DNA from: DATFVA01 sp963811905
Lineage (GTDB): Bacteria; Bacteroidota; Ignavibacteria; Ignavibacteriales; Ignavibacteriaceae
NCBI GenBank assembly: GCA_963811905.1
Contig: CAWETK010000016.1
Coordinates: 101,628 to 165,627, forward strand
DNA: 64,000 nt
Direction of reading: 5' to 3'
In this document: positions 63,748-64,000 of the stretch, piece after piece
How the letters are laid out: each line of letters starts with the position of its first letter
How positions within the stretch are numbered: position 1 is the first letter of the stretch
Notes under the pieces: generated by a model
Databases searched by the model: none
Told to the model about the DNA's origin: nothing
What the model saw: only the letters and a program-made list of their open reading frames with translations
Program-made: the position numbers and the translations under genes

Positions 63748-64000
63748 ATGTTTTATACCTACGTACTATACTCTGATAGATACGATAAAATCTATATTGG
63801 TCAAACAAATAATCTGGAAATACGACTAAGAGAGCATAATGAAGGATTATCGAAATATACCAGTAGATATCTGCCCTGGAAAATGGTGTACTATGAAGAA
63901 TTCCAAATCAGGTCAGAAGCAATGAAAAGGGAGAAAGAATTAAAGTCGCATAAAGGCAGGGAGTACATAAGAAAGATTTTGCTCAATGGTGGAGTCCGGC
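63748..64000 (+). CDS. GIY-YIG family nuclease, N-terminal part
   Basis: Partial: runs off the right edge after 84 codons. MFYTYVLYSDRYDKIYIGQT contains the YVLYS…YIGQT form of the GIY-YIG motif; then NLEIRLREHNEGLSKYTSRY, the catalytic Arg helix, and the EAMKREKELKSHKGREYIRK end typical of the short UPF0213-like group. AAAGGGAG precedes the ATG. It follows tRNA-Asn by about 150 bases, and its last visible 20 bases copy part of that tRNA. Confidence 0.9.
   Translation, partial: MFYTYVLYSDRYDKIYIGQTNNLEIRLREHNEGLSKYTSRYLPWKMVYYEEFQIRSEAMKREKELKSHKGREYIRKILLNGGVR

Overview
The window looks like a chromosome segment from a member of the Ignavibacteria (Bacteroidota/Chlorobi side). Two secreted proteins end in the C-terminal type IX secretion (T9SS) sorting domain with the YPNPFNP signature. 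There is also a PorV/PorQ-family protein, an S46 dipeptidyl peptidase, an AT-rich background, and promoters whose -10 element fits the Bacteroidota TAnnTTTG type. This placement is inferred from gene content; no rRNA is present. There is no prophage, insertion sequence or CRISPR array.

Region 1 (1-16.4 kb) is housekeeping and envelope genes: a phosphate transporter fragment with its PhoU-like partner, a YCF48-type T9SS cargo protein, glycyl-tRNA synthetase, lipoproteins, TPR and PorV proteins, HtpX, BamD, a thioesterase, an FG-GAP protein and an HEFHH metalloprotease. Region 2 (16.4-21.5 kb) is a cytochrome c maturation operon, ccmABCDEF, whose CcmE has a heme-binding cysteine (CxxxY) instead of histidine. 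Region 3 (21.6-35 kb) holds a DPP11-like peptidase, a response regulator, a LamG T9SS protein, and a very large cyclic beta-1,2-glucan synthase (ndvB) split by an apparent one-base frameshift.

Region 4 (35-62 kb) is the most interesting part. Almost every transcription unit starts with the same compact element: TArTCC, a T-run, CATCCC, seven bases, a GATTG-like -35, then 20 bases and a TAnnTT-like -10. I found 13 copies, all on the + strand and each in front of a gene; 12 have exactly the same internal spacing. I found none in the first 35 kb. The controlled units encode a two-component circuit (two LuxR-type regulators with aspartate in place of the receiver switch Thr/Ser, plus PAS kinases and a CheB-CheR-PAS fusion), two B12-dependent radical SAM enzymes, OmpA-like and DUF4398 lipoproteins, a stomatin-like protein, an Mla-type lipid transport operon with an AI-2E-family permease, LysE and MarC family membrane proteins, a CsbD-like protein and many tiny membrane or basic proteins. 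This reads as one envelope/general stress regulon gathered in an island, probably self-regulated through the second response regulator.

Region 5 (62-64 kb) contains a SnoaL-like/zinc-ribbon protein, tRNA-Asn and the start of a GIY-YIG nuclease gene. The last 20 bases of the window, still inside that gene's reading frame, copy part of the tRNA D-arm.
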